64,000 nucleotides of DNA from Bromus sterilis. Lineage: Eukaryota; Streptophyta; Magnoliopsida; Poales; Poaceae. This document shows, piece by piece, positions 11,110 to 24,399 of the stretch. How positions within the stretch are numbered: position 1 is the stretch's first letter; each line of letters starts with the position of its first letter. The DNA is taken from NCBI GenBank assembly GCA_950022295.1, contig OX465598.1, positions 8,246,001-8,310,000 of the forward strand, in the 5' to 3' direction. The position numbers and the translations under genes are program-made. The notes under the pieces are model-generated. The model saw only the letters and a list, made by a program, of their open reading frames with translations, had not been told where the DNA came from and searched no databases.

Positions 11110-14100
11110 GGGAGTGTCTAATTCTCAGTTGACTGTTTTTTTATTTGGATCTCGGTCGAATTTCACCCAATGATCACTACCCACGTGTTTGGGTGGAAAA
11201 AAGCACGCTAAAGCTAACTGTTGCCGGGTCTGGTTGAAACGAAACCCGCTAAGCTCGTTTAACCAACAGGAAAAAAAACTGACACACGCCGTCCCAAACC
11301 CACCTCCCCCTGAAAGCCCATCTTCTTCTTCCTCAAGCTAGGACGTTGAACCCCTGCTCCTCCTGAAGCTTTCACATGATCTGAATCGGGGGATCAGAGA
11401 TCGATGGGGAAGAAATCAAACATGGAACCTCTTCAAGATCGAATCTCCACCCCCAGGCCCAACTTGTCTGGATCTGCTCCTCGGTTGCCCCAGGTAATTA
11501 TCCCCTGCGCCACCCCTCCCCTGCATAATTCTTCTGATTGAATGTGTGCACCTGGCGCCTGTTTAGTTTTGGTTTGTGCAGTCAGCTCTGGAAAATGTCC
11601 ACAACTCCCGATTTGAGGGTTTATTTTCAAAATCCTGCGCCTCTTGTCAGCAAAAAAACGGACAAAAGGAAAGGATGTGATTTTTGAACACAAAAAGCCT
11701 GAATATGAGCTAAAAACAGTGTTGTGAGTAGAAGCTTACCATCTTAGCTAACAGTATGGGCAATGCATTAGAAAACCTGTAGCTACTGACAAGTTGGACT
11801 AAACAACAACAAAAGGTCTCCCAGCTTGTTAATCTGGCATGTTCAACAAAAGGGAGTTATTCCTTAAAGCAAAAGGCCTCCCAACTTGTTAATCTAGCAT
11901 GTTCAACAAAAGGGAGCTATTCCTTAAAGCATGACTGAAAAGTAACATTGCAGAACAATGACTGAAAATTGTACACTGGACACTCAGTAAATGATAAACT
12001 GAATAGCTTGAACAATACTGGAGAAAATATTGATACTAATACAAATACAAAATCTGAATAATACAAATTCTGAAAACAAATAATACTAACACTGAAAGCT
12101 GAAGGTGAGCACAACTAAATACAATAATGACTGATAAACTAAGATTGAAAAAATAGAAGTAAACTGAGATGTAAATAATGAACATTGATATATGATTGAA
12201 TGAAGAGTACTGACGAAACAATACCTCCAAGAATGAATGACAGAAAAATGACATCATAATAAATTATAACTGGGAAATGACAGAAACTGAAAAATGAATT
12301 TCACTGAAATAGAGATGATATATGAAACCTGAGACTAGTGAGTAGTGACTGAAGAAACACTAAAGGTACTGAAAGCTGAAAGTTCAAATCTCAAGTCTAA
12401 TAACAAAAAGCTGAGACTAGTGACTGAATACAAGTCTGAATACTAATATTAATACTAATATTGATGATGGAATGACATGACTGAGCACCGATAACTTAAA
12501 TACAGAGAAAGAATAATCTGAACACACTGAACTACAAATATAAATTATTCTAAAAAAACAAATGACTGACTGATCGCTGAAGGAAAATGATAAGGAAATA
12601 TTATTGAAGCATGACTATGACTGAATAAATAAGAGAATAAACAGGAAAGGTAAAGATGACTGAGTATAAGAGAATGAGGATCAGAGGAAAACTTAAATTG
12701 ACTAAAATAATGGAATAATGGGGCTGATAATTGAAGCACTAAAGACTGAGCAAAATAAATTCTGACCAGCTGAAAATTGATAGTACTGAAATACATTAAA
12801 GTACTCACGAAACATGATGGAAGTGAAAATGATTTTCTGAGAAACTATTGAATATCTTACATAAATAAACTAATGAAAAACAAAACTAAAAGAACATTCC
12901 ATACAAGAAAAAAAATGATAGATTCACAAACGACATCTATGACACTTACACTGAAAATATTGAAAATTAAGAGAATGCACAACTGAGGACAACTAAAACT
13001 AATAAAGAGACACTAAAACAAAACAAAACTAAGATACAATTTAAATTTGAATAAAAGAGACACATAAACAATAGTTGTTTGGGGAGGCGCATTATTCTTA
13101 GAAAATAAGATACAAATGAGGGAAAAACAAAAACAATTGAGTTTGGAGATGATCTATGTTCGTTAGATAAATAATTGCAAAACTAATAAGTAACTAGGTA
13201 AGTCAGATGAATGAAACACATATGCAAAAAGTGGCTTTGACTGTACTAGGAAAAAGGCTGAGAGGAAAACTTAATTTCACTATCTGACCGTGGGGCATTC
13301 GACACCAACAAGTAAAAAATGATACCTAGTCCTATTTCCTGTGTTATCATTTTTATTTTGTTCGTCTAACAAAGGTTGCGCGAGCTTATAAAAAAGATTG
13401 TTGTCCTAATCACTGACAAAACTGTTTTACGTGTGTTTTTGTTTCAGTTGGGTAGGCAGCAAAAAAGCAAATGCGGCAACAATGTAAACATACCAGCTGA
13501 TGGCGTCTCTCACTCCGGCTGTGTCCAGCGAGCAGCAACCCCACCCCCTCTTGGCCCCAAGAATTGACCGGCCCCTGCAATGAGTATCGCGAAGGACTGA
13601 AAACTAAGTGCACTGAACAGATTGCTGGTAAAAAACTATGAGAATTATGATCTACGGCATTATGGGTTGCATCGAACAAGACACCCGAAAGAAGAAGCAA
13701 AATAGTTTTTGTGCGCTGTAATGAGACCGTGAAAAATAACATTTTTATTTGTCCGTGCCGCTCCCCTCTTCCCTTGAGTCTTACCTACAACAAAAGAACT
13801 TGAAACAATCATTCTGACTCGTTAAGAGAAATACATTTTTTTAGTTATGCTGCCACACCATGGTTACCATCGAAACTGATGAAAAGAAAAATAAACAGGG
13901 GATCGCTTGACTGCCCACCACTGACGCCAAGACCGTCGATGACCTCACACTCTCTGCATTTTTCACACAACCAAAACTAAAAATTATGAATTTTGATCAT
14001 CCAGAAGCTGGAGCAAAAAAGAACAAAATGGACACAAGTGATAGCTGAACTAGATACCTGGATAACTTTCAGAAGAAATAAATTTTATTGAACAATTTTA

Positions 14101-15617
14101 ACTAGTTCAGGTTGTGGTCTGCCTGACTAGACCTGGTTATTACTATGCAAGGTGAATCTGAAAAAAATAAATGTTCAATCGTTTCACACAACTGACTGGA
14201 AAACTTGAATAAGAAATACAATATGGCTAAACTAGGTGAAGCTAATTTGAACTTAAAACATAGACTATGGTGTTATACATGTACACTTAAAAAACCAAAA
14301 GATGAAATAGCAAATGAACCTAGCCAGTGGAAAAAAAATAGCCAATGGATATAATAAAAAATATACATGTAGAATCAAGTGTCGTAGGCGTGGGAAACAA
14401 CAACCAATGGATCGCTCAGGATTTACTTTCTAGATGGTCGAAACATATTAGTGTTCTCAATGACTTCTGCGCTTGTAAATAACTCCAATCCAACAATTCT
14501 GATTCTGAAAACTTTGCTTTCTATGCATAACTGAAGAAAATTTTGAGGCAGTGAGTCCACTAAAAATATTACCGTCTTCTCCTATCTGTACTACTACTGC
14601 CTCACCTCTAGCGACGAAAAAATGTTGTCGGGAGAGGGAACGAACAAGATGCCTAACCTACATTTTCAATTCAAAACACAAGCAAAAAATGATACTCAAG
14701 TTCTGGATGATTTTTACTTAATAATTGACCTACAGTGAAAAAATAAGGGCTGTGAAACATTTGCCTTCCCCCTACTTACAATAAAAACAAGAGTACATCC
14801 TACACAACCTTTCCCCTCCTGTCAATTTCCTTCCGCCTGCTTGCTAGTTATATCAAAAACTGTCTGCCTATTTTCGATACAGAGGAGCACTACCTCACCC
14901 TCTCTCTCTGATCTAGAACTAGCAAAGCAAAAAATTGAGTGTACTGCAATCGGGGCTGAGCGCAGGATGATAAAAACTGAATCTAAATCAACATTGAAAC
15001 GCCTAACAGACACAATATACCGCATAGTGAGAATGGATTGAACGCCAACAGGGGGAACGAAATTGACAAAATACCCAACAAAATCCAGGCTATATGCTCG
15101 TCGCTGCGACATACCTGTGTCGTTTCCGGCGACGAGATGGGGATCCTCTGCCGCGCCGTTTCGAATGCTCGCATCGGCCGCGGTGAAAAGGATCCGCCTG
15201 TCTCCTCTCACTCCCTTGCATGCCGTCACTCCCCCCACCCCCCGCTCTTCGCCGCCGCTAGCTATGCCGGGGGCCTTCTTTGCTTGCCGCACGATTCCCC
15301 TCCACCACCTCCGCCCCCACGCCTCTCCGCCACAGAATCCAGACTCGCCGGCCGTCTCCCCTCCCCCCACAACTCCTCTTTGCTGTGCCAGAACACGAGC
15401 GAACTGACGCGTGTAGCTGAAGAGATAGATTAAAAAAATGGTGCTCGCGGTGAACCGGGTCATTACTTGAAAAAAACCATAAGAAAAAAAGAAACCCGAA
15501 CCGGTTACGTACGAGGGACTGAGTTGCTTCGAGATTGCGACATAAACAGATCGGACGGCTTAAAATTTTGACTAAAAATGAAATAAAAAAAACAGCCGAC
15601 TGAAAAATAGGAAAAAT
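11110..15617. mobile_element. Putative Mutator-like element without recognisable transposase (4.5 kb)
   Basis: A sequence from 11118 reappears inverted at 15610: the first 25 bp match at about 20 positions (CTAATTCTCAGTTGACTG against CTATTTTTCAGTCGGCTG, then a T run and ATTT), with weaker similarity further in. Just outside, TTTCTGCTA (11101-11109) and GTTCTGCTA (15618-15626) match at 8 of 9 positions, fitting the 9-bp target duplication of Mutator-like elements. The outermost 8 bp of the two ends do not match each other, which weakens the case. There is no transposase ORF. Near the left end, 11404-11493 reads as a possible 30-codon first exon followed by GT, so a captured gene fragment (Pack-MULE) is conceivable. 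Confidence 0.45.
11930..13050. repeat. CTGA-rich low-complexity tract
   Basis: The tetranucleotide CTGA (often ACTGA or GACTGA followed by A-rich DNA) recurs every few tens of bases without a fixed period. It fills the left part of the putative Mutator-like element. No coding potential is seen in any frame. A short direct duplication (about 11815-11935) with AAAAGG(T/C)CTCCCA(G/A)CTTG begins it. Confidence 0.55.
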
Positions 15618-17650
15618 GTTCTGCTAACGTTGCCAAGCCTCGGTTTTCGGTGGCAATGAACGTTGGGAGGAAGCAATCGGGGAGCAATAGATCTCAAAGA
15701 TTGGGGGGTTTGGGTGGAAGAATCAGATCTCTTCAGGATATGGGGTTGATGGCAACAAGCAATAGCCGATAGATCATCCATTATAGCGGTCTCTCGGGTG
15801 TGAAAATTATAACCATGTTCTTTTTGCCAAGAACCACGCTCCATGTTTGTTTTGCAAGTCTAGTAGCCATGTTCATGTTCGTTGCCCTCAAGATTTTTGC
15901 CAAAGATGCATGAAGATGGGACATCTAGCTTCTATTGCACCAAGTTTTTACCATGGGAGTGTATTGCTCTTATGTGTGCTTTTCAATTTAGGTGGCAAGG
16001 CTTCTATCATATTCATGATTCTTGTACTACTAAGAAACTTAAGAACAAATCTAGTAGCATTGTGATTATTGTTATTGAGGGCGAAGCTATTGGTAGACAA
16101 ATTGAGCAAGGTTTGTACACTTATCTAGGGGCTAGGTGCCGATGCACTTGCTCGAACAATTGGTCCCGGAGTGTATGCTATGATATTTCCAAACAATAGA
16201 GAAGTGGTTAAAGATGAGGAGTTTATTCCTTTGGTGGAGAAAATTTGGAGGAAACTTATTGGATCTAAGGATCCTACCTGATGTCCCTAATATCAAATTG
16301 AAAGGATTAAACATAACAAAGGATGTGGGTCTCATGCATATGGGCATGCTATAAAAGGAAAGCAAGAGCTTAGGGAAGAATTAATGGGTATCGATCCGAA
16401 GGGGCATATATTTCTCATGAATGTAATCTCTCTAAAACTTTAAGTCTATGTGTGATTCTTGAATGTCAAAATATTTGGTGTTCATCATTCTTAAGTGCCT
16501 CATCAAATATGAGCAAGGAAAAACTTGATACTACTAGTAAAAAAATGCTAATAGGTAGCTGAGGTTTCCTACAAGAGAGCTTGGTGCGAATGAATGTTCC
16601 CTTAGGCAAGCTCTTTCTAGCTAATGGCGCAAATAGAGAGTGTTCTCTCCAAAGACTACTCCTAGAAAACATTAGAAAGTGTCATGCTATAACTAATAGA
16701 GAGATTTATCGGACGCGATTTTTTGGGTCATAGGTGCATTTGCTCCCATTAGCAATAGGAACATCATTTCAAAAAGTAAACAAAACCAAAAAATTCGGAT
16801 TTTTTGTATGATGCAAGATGGTCATGTGTTCTAAGTCCATGCCAAAATTCGTGAAGTTTGAACATTCGAGTAATCCTCGGGAAAAATGACAAATTTTGGA
16901 ACTGTGAGGGTTTTTGGAAAACGGCACTATTCATCAAGAATCAAGATGGTCATGGGTTTTTGGAAATCGAATGTCGAAATACCATGAAATTTTACACGGA
17001 TGTCACACGCATGAGCATATTGTATTCCACAAAAATTCAGATTTTTTCAAAAAAATTTACTATTTTCTTTGCTTTTACTAGTTAGTGGGTGCATGCGCTC
17101 CTATGAGCCGTTTGAGATTTCCGAGATTTATCATACTAAAAAATGGCACGTTGTAACATGGATTTTTCATGATGCAACAGAAAAATTAGCATGTGTCTCA
17201 AGGGTTTGACATGCTGCATTCTAGAGCATTGTTGGGCTAAAGAAAAGAGGGAAATTGGCCACATGTTTAGGAATTGCCATGCTATGCAATAAAAGTGTCA
17301 TACATGCTTTCAGTAGTTATCCTGCTACATCACAACAGAATGTCATACTTATCGTACATGCTTTTAGTAGTTATCATGCTACATCATTAAAAAAATGGCA
17401 TATTACATTTGGATCGTTCGCTCGGAATGATATGTGATAGACATTTGGGTCATGTACATGCGAGCGAACCTATGCCCACGAGAATTACCACGTGTCATCA
17501 TTTTGAGATTCACACGCAAAATTATACACAACAAAGATCATTCCCTTAAAATCTTCTTTCAAAAATTGTCAACTCGTTACCATTATTTTTAAAAGCATCG
17601 TAAAAGAAGAGGAAGAGTCTATTAATTAGGGAACTAATAGTAATTTGCTA
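15618..17650. other. Intergenic DNA with decayed repeats
   Basis: No intact gene. Translating 16130-16440 gives stretches of plausible protein interrupted by stops, possibly an old retroelement. At 17296-17332 and 17345-17386 a segment containing ATGCTTTCAGTAGTTATC or its close variant is directly repeated. Confidence 0.4.
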
Positions 17651-18260
17651 TGTTTTTTTTAAATAGCGCAGGAGAGCTGCGATTTCATTAAGCGGAAAAT
17701 GATACGAGGACCTGAACTGCTCGATTTATTAAAGTAAAACCGGACAAAAACCCAAACAAACGGCAAGCCACATCTACCGTTCTACGACTAACGTAGCACG
17801 ATACATACAAGACGCCAGAAGGCCACCCAACACTGGGCTGCCACACAAATATCTACCAATATCGCCAACAATGGAGGTGAACGATATGCCGAAGGGAAGC
17901 GAGCATATGCCACTCCAATACTACGAGACTGGTAGACATAACATGTCCGCCGCTCCTTGCATGTGAAGGATGCTCCAGCAGCCCGCCACCGATGAGAAGA
18001 GCACCGTCGGTCTCACGAGCATCAAGCGATGAACCGTCGAACTCTGCTAGCCACGGTCCCTCTGACTGGGTCGAACTCCAAAACGATGCCCTCAAGAGGA
18101 AATTCAGCGCCGAGCGAAGCTAGGGCGCCGCCATCGTCCGATCTGGTAACGGATCTAGGGTTTCCCCAGGAGTATATCGGGATAGGAAGTGAAGACTGCT
18201 ACATCGACGTCTTCAACAAGGAAAACGCCACCCGTAGACGCCACTATCGATGACTCCGGC
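17651..18260 (-). mobile_element. LINE 3' end, 5'-truncated
   Basis: Read on the minus strand, a GC-rich segment ends with AGCTCTCCTGCGCTATTT and an A run (the T run at about 17652-17661). This matches the conserved 3' tail of grass LINEs as I know it. 5' truncation is usual for target-primed insertion. The right boundary is approximate and no reverse transcriptase is left. Confidence 0.45.
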
Positions 18261-19590
18261 CATCATTGAAGTACGGCTTACACGGACAGACTCAACTCCT
18301 TACATCAGGACCAGCCAGCCCCCAAGCATCCTCATGCTAGACGAAAATCAATGGGCTCTACTCCGAATCTGACACATGAACACAAGAACAATCAAATCTG
18401 CGTCTGATGTCGGGTGACCCAGGCTGGGCGACGGTGACCACGGCTAGGAGACAGTGACCGCACAGGTTAGTTCTCACGAAGGTCGATTGAAGTGGGGACC
18501 ACTTTGCAAATATAAGTGTGAGGGCAAATTTAGCTAGCTTTGTAAATTTTTTGAAGTGGGAACCACTTATACAAAGGCTGCTGGAGCAATGTTTTTAACC
18601 CAAATTGCTATATTTTTAGTTTTTACAAATCTTAATCAAATATACAAAGGCTCTTGGAAATGCTCTTAGTTCTTCCCGAAAGTCGATTGAAGGCGTCGTG
18701 TGTGGTGCACCCTGAACTTGCTTATGCACGACCCTGGTCCTTGTCGTCACCGAAGCAGACATCGAGTACTTCGTATGGCGCTGCGTCTTGGACTTGGTCA
18801 AGAGATCTTATACGAAACGCTCGCGGGACGGGGAAATCGATCGACGGCGAAAATGATGCGCAGACTTGTAGCTAGCCCGGTCGTCCGAGCCAGCTGCAGT
18901 GTGTGTGAGCTCCGACGACGACGACGGCGACGGAATCGCGGCCGTTTCCATGTCGTCGACACGGCCAAGTCTCCCGGAGCTACTACGAGTATGCGTACGC
19001 CAAGAAGCCGTGACGCCAAAGGAGCGGTGAGGTCACGTGCTCATGTCCCTGCCTAGGCGTGGGGTAAATTTTTGGCTCACGTTTCTGTCAGGGATTACCG
19101 AAACCATCATCACCATTCAGCAGAAAACCATAGTTTTAGCGTGGTTGGAGGTTGGGGCGCCCGTTCCTTTCGCGCAGGCGTGGCGGAACTGCCCGCCGGC
19201 GAGCAGGACATGGACACGACTCCGTCCGTCCATCGCCGTCGCTGTCGCCGGAGCTCACACTCCAACTCCGCCCGGCGCCCCGTCCCGAACGCTTCGCACA
19301 AGATCTCCCACCAGGTCGCCGCACTGTAGTAGTACTAGTATTCTCCCCGGCCTTATTCTTTTTCTAGGGAAAGAATTTTCCCCATCGCGCGCGTTCTTAT
19401 CCTCAAGAAAAGTCAGTCTTCGATTCAAAAAAAAAGAAAAGTCAGTATAGCTTTTCTCTCAAATAAAAAAAGATATACAGTAGTACTACTTTACTCTATG
19501 TACAGGACGTCACGTCACAAGCATCATCATCCCAGAGAGACGAAAATTAATTCCGCGAGCCAAAAAAACCGCGGCGGCCGCCGAGCGAGC
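18261..19590. other. Upstream region of the PP2C gene
   Basis: No gene is recognised. GC rises from about 18650, and short overlapping ORFs in several frames look like GC-content artefacts. A G-box core CACGTG lies at 19034-19039. The start of transcription cannot be placed from sequence alone. Confidence 0.4.
19506..19518. promoter_or_regulatory. ACGT-core cluster (bZIP-type site)
   Basis: GACGTCACGTCAC contains two overlapping ACGT cores, the type bound by plant bZIP factors, including ABA-related ones. It lies just upstream of the likely first PP2C leader exon. Function is inferred from the motif only. Confidence 0.3.
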
Positions 19591-21106
19591 GAGCGAGCGT
19601 GCGAGGCACCGCAGTCGCACCATCCTCCCGCACAAGAAAACGCTGCGGCCGGTGAGGTGACCCTGACCCACACCCACTACTTGGGATCCACATCCATCCC
19701 CCATCCCATTCGCAGTCGCAGTGCGCGTGCTCCCGTCCCGTCAGCAGCCCACACTCCAAGTCTCGAACCAATCCTTCCGTCCTCTTCCCACCTTCCTCAC
19801 TCCCCCCCCGGCGATCGCAGGCGCCTCACCGGTGCCGCTCCTCCCGGATCTCCCCGCCCGCCGCTCCAGCGCCAAGGTACCGACCCATCCCCGCTCCTGC
19901 GAATTTCGCGCGGTAATTTTCATAAGATCCCGCCGCGGAGCCCGGCCGGCCGGGTCCCCTGCCTTTTGACCCGTCCGGATATTTTGGGGTAGGAAGAATT
20001 GTTCTCCGCGCCGCTCGTTTGCAGTCGCCGACCTCAATTTACCGTCTGCTGCTGCTACTCCCTACTGCCGAGTCTAGTTGCAGCCGCGAATGGAGTTGAG
20101 TTTTCCCCCCACCTGCTCCGTATCACTCACTGTAGCTTAGGAATCTGCTGCTTCTTCTTCTTCCTGAAGCTGGAGCTGAATTCAGGAGAAATGAGTGGTG
20201 GATGTTGCGCACTGTGTGTGTCTCTCTCCCATGGCTCCGCTGGCGCACGCTTTGAGAAAAAAACCTGTCGTTGACCACAGTGAGGGTGGACCTTTCCGCG
20301 CCGGGTTCCAATGTTTTCCAGACCGATATAGTACTACGATGGATGTTAGCTTAGCTTTAGGCCACCTGATTATTATTCTGTTACGGGGACGAGCCTTTGC
20401 GCTTTTCCTTTTGTGATGATCAGAAAAGCAGCATGGGCTTATGCATATGGTGGAACGCATGCTTATATGAATCGCCTAGTTTCGTAATTATTCCCTTCTC
20501 TGACGCGCTCTCATTTTCATGCTGCTGTGCAGGGATTTTGGAGTGCACAACATATTGGCCAAGGACTTTTGACAGATAAGAGACACTACATATATTGGCA
20601 TGCTAAGAGGGAACATTGGAGCTACTTGCCGTAGATATCATCAGATAAGATACACTAAGCTGTTATCTGCAGCATTGTGAGGTACTACTACTTCCTAACA
20701 TATAGCATTAGTTCATTGTGATAATTTTAAGTGGTTACTTAATAGGGATGCATGTCTGGTCGATATTTGATCCATTTGTGAATGCTGTCCCGTCCACATT
20801 TACTTTAATTGCTGCCCGTAATTAATTTGCAGTCTGGTAGAGAAACACCAAATTGCATCACTATATTTCTAAGGTCAAAGAACCTTGCGATAGTTGCAAG
20901 TGATTTTTTATATGTGCATACATGTGCTAACCACCTCTTTCCCGATTTGGCGCAGGAGTTACTGAAGTTCCGTTCGTAATCTGTTTCCAACCTTACTAAT
21001 TCTGGACCTGGTATGTTATCTCTCTGTTAAAACCCCAGAAGCTTGCTAGTATGCTGTGGATTTACTTTCCTGTTTACTTGTTCTTTTATCAGGTGTATTC
21101 GCAAAA
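19591..21106 (+). other. Spliced 5' leader of the PP2C gene
   Basis: Likely non-coding exons: one ending at 19876 before GTACC, one starting at 20533 after TGCAG and probably ending near 20680, one at 20956-21010, and the start of the coding exon at 21093. Each junction has GT or AG. The 5' end of the first exon (placed here near 19591) is a guess. The leader is interrupted by three introns. Confidence 0.45.
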
Positions 21107-24100
21107 ATGGGAGTTTACCTTAGTACCCCGAAAACTGAGAAGCTATCTGAAGATGGGGAAAACGATAAACTTAAATTTGGACTTTCATCTATGCAAGGGT
21201 GGCGTGCAAGTATGGAAGATGCAGTGAGTTTCTATTCGTCATTGTTCTATGTTACTTAATGAAAACATCCAGAAAGTTTTGGAAATGTAGAAATACGAAT
21301 TCCTAACAATACATGGACATGATGAGTGTAGTTTTTTGTATTCAGAAGTAAGGCTGTCACTAAGGTAGGTGGGGGGCTGTGGACAGGGATACTAGGAAAG
21401 TAGGAATACATATCTGCGTGCTTATTTGTTGATAATTGGTATGCTTAGCAAAGCTGTGCACATGAGAGAAGTAGTGTCTTATGCCTTCGAATTTCAGATG
21501 TAGTAAAATCATGGGTTGAAAGGTAATATTTGATTGTTTGATTTCTCTCCTCACAAAGTAGATCTAGTGTTCACAATACTGTGTCAAAAATGATCAAGTG
21601 CACTAGTGTGTCACTATGTACCGAAATATATTTCAAAGAATACTTTTCATTTTGTTATTGCAGCAGAGCTTGGGCTGAGCCCATTTTCGTAGAAAAATAT
21701 ATTTGAAGAATATTATACAGAAAAATGCTTACGCCAGAACCAACTGATTGGACACAATGACAAATATCAACACATGAGAAGTTATGATCCTTAGTGGCAT
21801 GAAACTTTGCATAGTACTAATGAAATCGAGGCGATGGAATTCCAGCATTTTTATTTATCTATAGTTGCATAGCCTCACTTCATTGTGAAATCTAACCCTT
21901 TGAGCAATATTCCAGCATTCAGCTTTGCTAGATATCGATAAGGACACCTCATTCTTCGGTGTTTTTGATGGACATGGAGGTAAGGTTACTTGGGGAGACC
22001 AGCGCCTTTTCATTGCCCATGATCCAATCTACATCATACCGATATGGCCATCTACATCATCATATCACATTCTTGTCTCAGGAAAAGTGGTTGCCAAATT
22101 CTGTGCAAAATATCTACACAGGGAAGTTCTGAAAAGTGAAGTCTATTCAACTGGTGACCTCGGTGCTGCTGTCCATGGAGCTTTCTTCAGGTATAGCAAA
22201 CTGTTAGGTAGCCAGCTTGAGTGCTTTTCTATTTATTCTCCACCGACAATATTCTTTGCAAGATGACATTAGCAGTAATTATGATTCGTTGATTCAGAAT
22301 GGATGAGATGATGCGGGGTCAAAGAGGCTGGAGGGAACTACAAGCACTTGGAGATAAGATAAACCAGTTTTCTGGCATGATTGAAGGATTGATCTGGTCT
22401 CCGAGAGGCAGTGATTCAAATGCTAAACGTGATGATTGGGCTTTTGAGGAGGTAATTATGCAACTTACAAGAACTACATGAATTAATTTGTTATAGCTCT
22501 TAAAAATTGTTTCCTGATGTCCAGGTAACTAATTTGTAATTTAAAGACTTTTCTTGCAAAATCATTCATGCCTTAATCATGTGCAATACTCCCTCCTTTC
22601 ACAAGTACTCATGAGTATAAGATGTTCTGAATATTTCAGTATGGTCTACGTACGGACCGAAATGAGTGAACAAACACATTAAAATGCGTCTATATACATC
22701 CGAATCAGGAAAAAGTTAGAACATCTTATAATAGTGAACGGTGGGGTATTTGTATGGTTCTCGACTAGACGTGTGATGTATTACCATCAGTAATTGTTCA
22801 AGTTATAAATAAGAAGCAGCATATGAAGAAAAATTAAAATTGAGAGGTTTTATTGCCAATAATGAGAACTTTTGAGAATTTAATTCAATTTGAAATATAT
22901 TATAATTTGGCATACCTCTGTAGTATTGTTGCAGTTTAACATTTGGCTACTCAGACAGTCTTACAGGATTGTTTTAACAGGGACCTCACTCTGATTTTAG
23001 TGGACCAACCTGCGGGAGTACAGCCTGTGTTGCAATAGTAAGGAATAATCAACTTGTTGTGGCAAACGCCGGAGATTCCCGCTGTGTTATCTCAAGGAAT
23101 GGCCAGGTCTGTAATGCTTGTCCTTGTAGTATATTTATATGTGAAGTTATACACGTGGGCATCTCATTTTCTGGTCATATATACAATAGGCATACAATTT
23201 ATCAAGAGATCACAAACCAGAGCTTGAAGCGGAGAGAGAACGGATACTAAAAGCTGGGGGTTACATCCAAATGGGGCGAGTAAATGGAACTATAAACTTG
23301 GCAAGAGCAATTGGTACTGCATTTTACCTTTCCTTTTGTTCATATCATGCACCTTACATGATTACTCACATATGCTAATACTTTTGTAGGAGATATGGAA
23401 TTTAAACAGAATAAATTCTTGTCTCCTGATAAGCAAATGTTGACAGCCAACCCTGATGTAAACACTGTAAGCAGTTCAGCTTCTGCCATTGTTATAACTC
23501 CCGCAGCTAACTGATGGCTACCATTTCCTTGTTGCTGGTAGTTCATATGATTTAAATATTTTTGTAGGTGGAACTTTGTGATGATGATGACTTTCTTGTT
23601 TTAGCATGTGATGGCATTTGGTAAATCCCTCTCTTACCAGGGTTCAATAATTGTATGTGTTTTATCTGTTCCATCTCATTCAAACATGCACTGGAAGCTA
23701 CAAGTTCTAATAGCCCAATTTCTTACTTTTTTCATAAGTTACTAGTAGCTTTAAGCCTTCAAATATGACAATTATTTTCATGAGAAGTAATGACCATATG
23801 CTCTGATGATAAACAGGGACTGCATGTCGAGCCAACAGCTGGTCGATTTCATCCATGAGCGCATAAACACAGTGAGTACCAAGTTACTTTTGTAATGCTA
23901 TACTTGTATAGATTTCAAGGTCTTCAGTAGTACTTAAGGGATGAAACAAATGCAGGAGAGCAGCCTTTCTGCAGTGTGTGAAAAGGTGCTCGATAGATGC
24001 CTGGCTCCATCAACATTAGGTGGAGAAGGATGCGACAACATGACGATGATCCTAGTGCAGTTCAAGAAGCCAATTGACCATGGCAAGAATGCCAGTGCTG

Positions 24101-24399
24101 GTGAACAATCAGCTGTCGAGGGCAAGGATGCCAGTGCTAGTGAACAGTCAGCTGTTGAGAACAATAATGCCAGTGCTAGTGAACAATCAGCTGGAGGACA
24201 ATCGCCTGGGGACATAGAGCAGTCGTGAGTTAACTGATCAACTCCACTTTTGTTGACACTACTTCTCTTTGACATCGATCATTCAGTCCCACTCAACTCT
24301 CCCGCTGTTATCATTTTTTTCTCTTTGTTGCCGGTCTTCCTGTTTGACACACTAACCTGTACTTCTGTGATCAGCGTGAACGAGGAGAAGGACTCATGA
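21107..24399 (+). CDS. Protein phosphatase 2C (PPM family), 11 coding exons, 390 aa
   Basis: A metal-dependent Ser/Thr phosphatase. Exons: 21107-21223, 21916-21979, 22082-22190, 22298-22451, 22981-23106, 23190-23313, 23390-23466, 23568-23620, 23817-23871, 23956-24224 and 24375-24399, all GT-AG and in frame. The catalytic motifs are present: RASMEDA at 33-39, DGHGG at 57-61 (metal ligand Asp57), GDSR at 179-182, DGIWD at 272-276 and GCDNMT at 318-323 (metal ligand Asp320). It closely resembles the grass PP2C type beginning MG-YLSTPKTEK; Gly2 could be N-myristoylated, which is an inference. A C-terminal tail (about 335-383) carries a 13-residue repeat not expected in the catalytic domain. The last exon adds only eight residues; if the last intron is retained, translation stops at 24228. 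Intron 4 contains a MITE. Confidence 0.95.
22589..22746. mobile_element. Stowaway MITE in a PP2C intron
   Basis: This 158-bp element has ends CTCCCTCCTTTCAC and GTGAACGGTGGGG, matching internal arms ATAAGATGTT and AACATCTTAT, and TA on both sides (22587-22588 and 22747-22748). It sits between coding exons 4 and 5 and leaves the splice sites intact. Confidence 0.85.
24088..24204 (+). repeat. Three in-frame 39-bp repeats in the PP2C tail
   Basis: Units at 24088-24126, 24127-24165 and 24166-24204 encode NASAGEQSAVEGK, DASASEQSAVENN and NASASEQSAGGQS. They sit right after the catalytic domain and give an acidic, Ser/Ala-rich and probably disordered tail. The length is a multiple of three, so copy number can change without breaking the frame. 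Confidence 0.95.

Noticed and set aside
14822..15463. 213-codon minus-strand ORF
   Set aside because: Glycine/arginine-rich by GC content, no domain, lies inside the putative Mutator-like element, and competing plus-strand frames are equally open.
18654..19450. Overlapping ORFs upstream of PP2C
   Set aside because: Many frames open at once in GC-rich DNA; no motif and no splice structure.
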